DNA of 8,517 nucleotides, from contig QMYO01000052.1 of NCBI GenBank assembly GCA_003662715.1, positions 1 through 8,517 on the forward strand, given 5' to 3'. The translations under genes and the position numbers were made by a program. This document shows positions 4,475 through 8,517 of this stretch, piece after piece. The DNA is from Candidatus Bathyarchaeota archaeon (GTDB lineage Archaea; Thermoproteota; Bathyarchaeia; Bathyarchaeales; Bathyarchaeaceae). The notes beneath the pieces are model-generated. The model was not told where the DNA came from, searched no databases, and saw only the letters and a program-made list of their open reading frames with translations. Numbering within the stretch: position 1 is the stretch's first letter; every line of letters begins with the position of its first letter.

Positions 4475-5752
4475 CTAGCTCTTAAGAAAATCGATGAGTT
4501 TTGGCATGAGTTGGGTTCCTTTTTCTAAAACGCCTAAGCTTCCTTTTTCGCATTCTCTCTCAGAAAACCCGTCAACTCCATCGCCTTTAATCTTACCTCC
4601 AGATATGAGTACGGGAACTGGGTCATCACTGTGGGTCTTTAGTTTGCAGGGTGTTGAATGGTCTGCTGTAACACAGATGATGTGGTCTTCAAGTTTGATT
4701 TTTGGCAGCAATTTTCCAAAAAAATGCTTATCAATAAACGCGATGAGTTTTTTCTTGAGTTCAACTTTGCCATCATGTCCTGGCTCATCTGGTCCCTTTA
4801 TGTGTATGTAGAAGCAGTCGAAAAGAGGCAATGCGTCGAATAGTTTCTTTAATCGGAGGGCACTGTCTTTTTCAAGGTTATCGGTTGGAGGAGGAAGTTT
4901 TATTACGTGCATGCCAGCGAGTTTTGATATCCCTATTTCGATGGGCATGTCGGCGAGACAGGCGAAACGAACGTTGTATCGGTCATTTATATTGAAGAAA
5001 TTAGGTAAAAGATGCCCCGCATCTCTAGTGAGTATGGCGTTTGCTTTCATTTTTCCTTCGGCAACGCGCTTTTTGTTTATTTCATGTCTATCCATAACCC
5101 GATGGCTTTTCTCTACGAACTCATTAACGAGTTCCGCGGAAATCCTTGCCGCTTCAGTGTCCGTCATGGGCTCGCATTTCTTTAAAACCATTTCAACCTG
5201 AACTTTTGCCACGCCGATTCCGTCTAGCTTAGAATAAGCTGGGTCAGTGTTTGTAATTTCGCTTGAAAGCGGCTTTCCCTTACTATGTATAACTAAGGCG
5301 CCTCTGTGACTTACAGTATTTCTAAATTCAAAATCTACTGGATATGATTCCAATTGCACTTGGGTGTTTATGGCTTTGGTTAGCTCCGTAGCCTCCTTCG
5401 TGGTTAAGTCTCTACCTGCTCTCCTATCAACAATCTTATTTTCCTTCTCTATCGTGGCAAAGTTGCATCTCAAAGCTAGGTCGCCTTCTTTGATGGTTAG
5501 ACCAGCGCCAACGGCTTCAAGGATTCCTCTTCCAGTGGAGTATTTGAAGGGGTCATATCCTAAAATTGAGATAACTGCTACATCGCTTTCAGGTGCTATG
5601 CCTTTTCCAACTGTATACATGAGTCCTGTTTTTCCGTTTTTTGCAAGAAAGTCCATGTTAGGAGTTTCCGCAGCCTCTAGCGGAGTTTTATTATTCAATT
5701 CTTCGGTTGGAAGGTCGCCCATACCATCTATAACTACGTAAATCAGCTTCAA
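4475..5752 (-). CDS. apgM: 2,3-bisphosphoglycerate-independent phosphoglycerate mutase, archaeal type
   Basis: A 425-residue cytosolic enzyme that interconverts 3- and 2-phosphoglycerate in glycolysis and gluconeogenesis. It belongs to the alkaline phosphatase superfamily and needs two divalent metal ions. The metal/catalytic motifs are all visible: Asp9 in VIDGMGD, the phosphorylated serine Ser56 in APESDVAVISILGYDP, KGPDEPGHDG (Asp322, His326), TADHSTPC (Asp364, His365) and His374 in KTHSDDPVPVLI. The length fits the archaeal family. The start is TTG at 5752-5750, directly at the conserved KLIYVVIDGMGD N-terminus, with GGAGAG upstream on the minus strand (5766-5761). The gene is divergent from the small AbrB-like gene and faces away from the methyltransferase. 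Its stop abuts the tail remnant next to tRNA-Pro. It shows no sign of decay and appears to be core chromosome. Confidence 0.95.
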   Translation of the reverse strand: MKLIYVVIDGMGDLPTEELNNKTPLEAAETPNMDFLAKNGKTGLMYTVGKGIAPESDVAVISILGYDPFKYSTGRGILEAVGAGLTIKEGDLALRCNFATIEKENKIVDRRAGRDLTTKEATELTKAINTQVQLESYPVDFEFRNTVSHRGALVIHSKGKPLSSEITNTDPAYSKLDGIGVAKVQVEMVLKKCEPMTDTEAARISAELVNEFVEKSHRVMDRHEINKKRVAEGKMKANAILTRDAGHLLPNFFNINDRYNVRFACLADMPIEIGISKLAGMHVIKLPPPTDNLEKDSALRLKKLFDALPLFDCFYIHIKGPDEPGHDGKVELKKKLIAFIDKHFFGKLLPKIKLEDHIICVTADHSTPCKLKTHSDDPVPVLISGGKIKGDGVDGFSERECEKGSLGVLEKGTQLMPKLIDFLKS

Positions 5753-5971
5753 GTGTTAATCTCTCCGTCTAGTCTTGTTACGAAATATGTTATTTACCTA
5801 AATAAGGTTAAAGACTTAGATGGTTACTATAGCATGCGCTTGTTAAAGCTTCTTTTCAACGTGTTTTCGTTGAGTATTAAGAGGTAAATCATTTATCTGG
5901 GTTCCTTTGGCAATAAGATTTAAATAAATAAGAGTGTGGTGTACTAGAAATAATTGAGTAGGTGAAATTAC
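5753..5971. promoter_or_regulatory. Divergent promoter region between apgM and the AbrB-like gene
   Basis: This 219-bp AT-rich spacer holds a good plus-strand TATA box, TTTAAATAA at 5919-5927, predicting a start near 5948 and a leader of about 24 nt that includes AGGTGA. On the minus strand, AT-rich stretches around 5780-5800 (such as AACATATTT) could serve apgM, but none stands out. ACCTAAATAAGGT near 5797-5809 is a short dyad. TCAACG-TGTTTT-CGTTGA at 5856-5873 could form a 6-bp hairpin. No further gene is visible. Confidence 0.45.
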
Positions 5972-6151
5972 ATGGTCACTGAAGGCAAAGGACGATTGTT
6001 CCGAAGAAAAGATGGAAAATACCTTATCTACCTCCCTTTAGCACTCGCAACAGACTCCCAGTTTCCATTTAAAACGGAAGACTCCATTAAAGTCAAAGTG
6101 AGCTTTAAAGTTGGAGACAACAAGGTCATAGTAGAAAAGCTTGAGTCGTAA
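5972..6151 (+). CDS. Small AbrB/SpoVT-like conserved archaeal protein
   Basis: A 59-residue basic protein beginning MVTEGKGRLFRRKDGKYLIY. The order of short strands (GRLFRRKDGKYLIYLPLALA, a turn with FPFKTEDSIKVKVSF, and a last strand NKVIVEKLES) is typical of the swapped-hairpin AbrB/SpoVT fold, which usually binds DNA as a dimer or acts as an antitoxin. Very similar short proteins, as far as I recall, are widespread as stand-alone genes in archaea. The start is ATG at 5972 with AGGTGA (5960-5965) 6 nt upstream and a good TATA box at 5919-5927. It is divergent from apgM and lies 137 bp upstream of the methyltransferase gene, which has its own TATA candidates. A regulator of either neighbour is possible but unproven. 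Confidence 0.75.
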   Translation: MVTEGKGRLFRRKDGKYLIYLPLALATDSQFPFKTEDSIKVKVSFKVGDNKVIVEKLES

Positions 6152-6192
6152 CGCGACCAGCTAGAAAATCGGGTAGAAAGCAACTGGGGATT

Positions 6193-6201
6193 CTATAAAT
6201 A
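6193..6201 (+). promoter_or_regulatory. Candidate promoter of the methyltransferase gene
   Basis: CTATAAATA is a strong TATA match and predicts transcription from about 6222, giving a leader near 65 nt. A second candidate, GTATAAATG at 6209-6217, would start near 6240. The leader holds a short stem, TTAGG (6251-6255) with CCTAA (6262-6266), and small reading frames that end at or near the start codon at 6289. Confidence 0.5.
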
Positions 6202-6288
6202 GAGTTAAGTATAAATGATGGTTATAGGCGGCTACAAAAATTCTTTCCAGTTAGGATGGAACCTAATTATCGAATTGAGGCGTGAAAT

Positions 6289-7722
6289 ATGAAGCCTACA
6301 ATCAATTTGCTAACTAAAGACGAACTTTACGAAATTCATCTAGCCACAATGGATATTCTTGAACGAGTCGGCGTAGGCATCTACGAGGAGAGAGCGCTTA
6401 AACTAATGGATGAGGCAGGAGCAAACGTTGACTATGACAAGAAAGTCGTGAGGATACCGCAATATCTTTTGAAGGAATTAATAAGCAAAGCACCAGAAGT
6501 TGTTACCCTTTTCGCTAGGAACCCTAAACACACGGTTAGACTTGAACCCGGAAAAACCTACTTCAACAACTCAAGCTACGGAATAAAAGTATACGACTTA
6601 GATACGAGACAGCATAGAGATTCAAAAAGCGAAGATGTGATTAATTTCGCTAGACTACTAGATGCTCTAGAAAACATCCACGTATATTGTCCCACAGTCA
6701 CGGCGCATGACATCCCAGAACACATTAGAAGCCTTCATGAACTTGTAATATCACTGGAAAACACTTCGAAACATGTGTCACATGCGGCTTATGGCGTCGA
6801 CGCTATTAAACGTTATATTCAGATAGGAGCAGCAGTTGCGGGAGGAGAAGATGAACTTAGAAAGAAACCATTAATCTCTGCGAGTACATGTCCCATAAGT
6901 CCTTTACAACACTCAAAGGAAGACACAGAGACCCTAATAGAATTCGCCAAATTTGGCTTACCGTTTTTCATATTAAGCATGGCTATGGGTGGGGGAACAG
7001 CGCCACTCACAATTGCAGGCGAGTTAGTTGTAATTAACGCAGAAGTTCTCAGCGGAATAGCCCTAGTTCAACTTGTAAACCCAGGAACTCCAGTACTTTA
7101 CGGAAGCGTATCATCTACAATGGACATGAAAACAGGCAAAACAGCGTTAGGCGCCCCTGAAAGACCTCTAATCAACTCTGGATGCGTTCAATTGGCGAGA
7201 TATTATGGAATTCCATCCTGGATAGGCGCCTGCTCAACCGACGCCAAGACTCCTGGACCTCAAGCAATGTTTGAGAAAGTTATGACTCTCATTGTTCCTA
7301 TGTTGGCGGGCGCTAACCTCATATTTGGTCCCGCCATATTGGATTCTGGTAAGACCTATAGTTTTGAGCAGTTGGTTCTTGACAACGAGATAATAGGGGC
7401 AGTTTATCGAATTCTAGAAGGCGTGGACGTAAACGCAGACTCTTTAGCTCTTGAGGTTATAGAAAAAGTTGGAATAGGCGGCCACTACTTAACCCAGAAG
7501 CATACGTGTGACCATGTGTTAAGTGACCAGTGGAGACCACGACTTTTGGATAGAGGGTCTAGAGGGGACTGGATTAAGGCTGGCGGTAAGGACCTATGTG
7601 AGTTGGCGAGAGAGCGAGCTAAGGAGATTTTGTCGTCTCATGAAGTTGAACCGTTAGAAAAGGATGTTAAAGAAGAAATTTGGAGTATACTGGAGAAGGC
7701 AGAGAAAGAACTGAAAAACTAG
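6289..7722 (+). CDS. MttB-family methyltransferase without pyrrolysine
   Basis: A 477-residue protein of the trimethylamine methyltransferase (MttB, COG5598) family. Such enzymes move a methyl group from a methylated amine to a corrinoid protein. True trimethylamine enzymes use an in-frame amber codon read as pyrrolysine. Homologues without it include glycine betaine (MtgB), proline betaine (MtpB) and carnitine enzymes. Here the frame is uninterrupted to the normal end, so it belongs to the non-pyrrolysine group. Family-like segments are LLTKDELYEIHLATMDILE near the N-terminus, GGGTAPLTIAGELVVINAE (about 234-252), CSTDAKTPGPQAMFEK, LAGANLIFGPAILDSGKTYS (about 340-360), and the C-terminal HYLTQKHTCDHVLSDQWRP. 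The start is ATG 6289 with GAGGCGTGA upstream. No corrinoid protein or reactivating ATPase lies in the window, so the substrate is open. Confidence 0.88.
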   Translation: MKPTINLLTKDELYEIHLATMDILERVGVGIYEERALKLMDEAGANVDYDKKVVRIPQYLLKELISKAPEVVTLFARNPKHTVRLEPGKTYFNNSSYGIKVYDLDTRQHRDSKSEDVINFARLLDALENIHVYCPTVTAHDIPEHIRSLHELVISLENTSKHVSHAAYGVDAIKRYIQIGAAVAGGEDELRKKPLISASTCPISPLQHSKEDTETLIEFAKFGLPFFILSMAMGGGTAPLTIAGELVVINAEVLSGIALVQLVNPGTPVLYGSVSSTMDMKTGKTALGAPERPLINSGCVQLARYYGIPSWIGACSTDAKTPGPQAMFEKVMTLIVPMLAGANLIFGPAILDSGKTYSFEQLVLDNEIIGAVYRILEGVDVNADSLALEVIEKVGIGGHYLTQKHTCDHVLSDQWRPRLLDRGSRGDWIKAGGKDLCELARERAKEILSSHEVEPLEKDVKEEIWSILEKAEKELKN

Positions 7723-7726
7723 CAGG

Positions 7727-8200
7727 TTATACACTTGACTGAAGCATCACGGTCTTTCTTTCAGATTGCCGCCATTTACATTTGGCGCATTTTCTTTGAA
7801 TAAATGAGGAGATTACATGTTCGAAGTAGGCGGATGAACGAACGATATCCGTTAATGTCACTAGACCGCGGAGCCTGCCTCTTTTGATTATGGGAAGCTT
7901 CTTGATTTTTTGTTTAACCATAAGTCCAATAGCTTCATGAATGTTAGTTTCAGGATTGGCTGTTACGAGTGGTTTTGACATAATACTGCTAACTTTGGTT
8001 TTTCTCGGGTCTCTCAATTCTAGTAAAACTCTTGTTAGGAGGTCTCTTTCAGTAACTATTCCAATGGGCTTATCCTTATGCATTACAATTAAACATCCAA
8101 TTTCGTACTTGTCCATTAATTCCACTGCTTTTCGAACGGTTGACAATGCACCTATTGTTATGACGTTCTTAGCCATGACATCCTTAACTCTTATCGACAT
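7727..8200 (-). CDS. Two-CBS-domain protein with a C-terminal CxxC tail
   Basis: A 157-residue protein with tandem CBS domains that normally form a Bateman module binding adenine nucleotides or S-adenosylmethionine. CBS1 spans about 5-60 (VKDVMAKNVITI; CLIVMHKDKPIGIVTERDLL) and CBS2 about 69-125 (VSSIMSKPLVTANPETNI; KLPIIKRGRLRGLVTLTDIV). The C-terminal 30 residues are basic and carry C-A-K-C (Cys138 and Cys141), a possible half of a metal site. No enzyme domain is attached, so it is probably a regulatory subunit or sensor. The start is ATG 8200-8198 with only a weak ribosome binding site (TGATGATTT). It starts 16 nt after the stop of the upstream four-cysteine gene, so the two are likely one operon. 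It is convergent with the methyltransferase, with 4 nt between the stops. Confidence 0.88.
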   Translation of the reverse strand: MSIRVKDVMAKNVITIGALSTVRKAVELMDKYEIGCLIVMHKDKPIGIVTERDLLTRVLLELRDPRKTKVSSIMSKPLVTANPETNIHEAIGLMVKQKIKKLPIIKRGRLRGLVTLTDIVRSSAYFEHVISSFIQRKCAKCKWRQSERKTVMLQSSV

Positions 8201-8216
8201 GAAATCATCAGAATCC

Positions 8217-8517
8217 TTATTCAGAAACGACTTTTGAGTAGAAGCACTCCATTATTTTTGGGCAACAGAAACATTCTTCAGGCATTGCAGAATTCTTTGG
8301 AACTGCTCTTAGATATCCGAAGTAATGAGGGCATTCTGACGGTTTCACTTCACTGCTCTTTGATGTAGTTGGCACTTCTTCTTTTTTTGAGGTCTCTGAA
8401 GCTTCAACCTTTTCTGTTAGCGGACGATTTGCCTTCAATTGTTGTAACGCTTTATACTCCTGCAACTCCTCAAGAGGTATTGGTTTTTCCACAATCTCTA
8501 CATGACCTTCTTCAACC
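8217..8517 (-). CDS. Small four-cysteine archaeal protein, partial at the right edge
   Basis: The frame is open to the right edge. GTG at 8492-8490 could start a 91-residue protein, but in-frame codons before it read VEEGHVEI and no ribosome binding site precedes it, so the real start is probably beyond the window. Numbered from that GTG, the N-terminal half is a charged linker rich in K, E, S and T. The C-terminal third is compact and cysteine-rich: Cys54 in ECPHYFGYL, then PEECFCCPKIMEC with Cys74, Cys77 and Cys83 (plus Cys76). A C-x19-C-x2-C-x5-C metal site is likely, zinc or iron-sulfur undetermined. I recall similar CPHYFGYL/PEEC/CPK/EC proteins in several archaeal groups without a known function. 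It is the first gene of a probable operon with the CBS-domain protein. Confidence 0.75.
   Translation of the reverse strand, partial: VEEGHVEIVEKPIPLEELQEYKALQQLKANRPLTEKVEASETSKKEEVPTTSKSSEVKPSECPHYFGYLRAVPKNSAMPEECFCCPKIMECFYSKVVSE

Noticed and set aside
5364..5741. Plus-strand 125-codon frame opposite apgM
   Set aside because: It is antisense to the catalytic N-terminal part of a clearly conserved enzyme. Other plus-strand frames in 4494-5201 are shadows for the same reason.
7720..7803. Amber stop of the MttB homologue as a pyrrolysine codon
   Set aside because: The protein already reaches the usual family C-terminus. Read-through would add only 26 codons, and these overlap the convergent CBS gene.
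7941..8237. Plus-strand 98-codon frame opposite the CBS gene
   Set aside because: It is antisense to well-conserved CBS motifs, with no promoter or ribosome site.

Overview
The window reads as archaeal chromosome. The signs are TATA-box promoters about 25 bp upstream of genes, GGTGA/GGAGGTGA-type ribosome binding sites, TTG and GTG starts, a tRNA gene with an encoded CCA end, an archaeal-type cofactor-independent phosphoglycerate mutase, a MttB-family methyltransferase and an archaeal tyrosine recombinase. The set of small conserved proteins suggests a Bathyarchaeia-like lineage, but this is an impression from protein style, not a phylogenetic result.

Left part (about 1-4282): accessory DNA. 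The left edge holds two weak, mutually overlapping coding remnants. Next comes a regulatory stretch with three copies of a TTCGGCACGCCGAA-type palindrome and a second inverted repeat around a TATA box. This leads into a tightly coupled pair: a winged-helix protein and a RelE/ParE-like toxin. A convergent small winged-helix gene follows. A divergent control region with three operator-like dyads at an exact 29-bp period precedes two small unknown genes and a 500-residue tyrosine recombinase. The recombinase leader can fold into a long hairpin.

The junction is tRNA-Pro(GGG) at 4283-4361. On both sides, pointing toward the tRNA, lie remnants that encode nearly the same 19-residue tail ending in RKRK. 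They are probably ends of integrase-associated genes left by more than one integration event. The first 13 bases of the tRNA region are also imperfectly repeated 22 bp upstream.

Right part (about 4475-8517): core-like genes with a more A/T-ending codon style. These are apgM (gluconeogenesis/glycolysis), a divergent 59-residue AbrB-like protein, a full-length MttB homologue with no in-frame amber codon, a convergent CBS-domain protein, and a small four-cysteine protein that runs off the right edge. The last two are probably co-transcribed on the minus strand.

Overall this looks like the tRNA-proximal end of an integrated element next to ordinary metabolic genes. The strongest leads are the mirrored remnants around the tRNA and the dense, uncharacterised operator-like repeats in the element.
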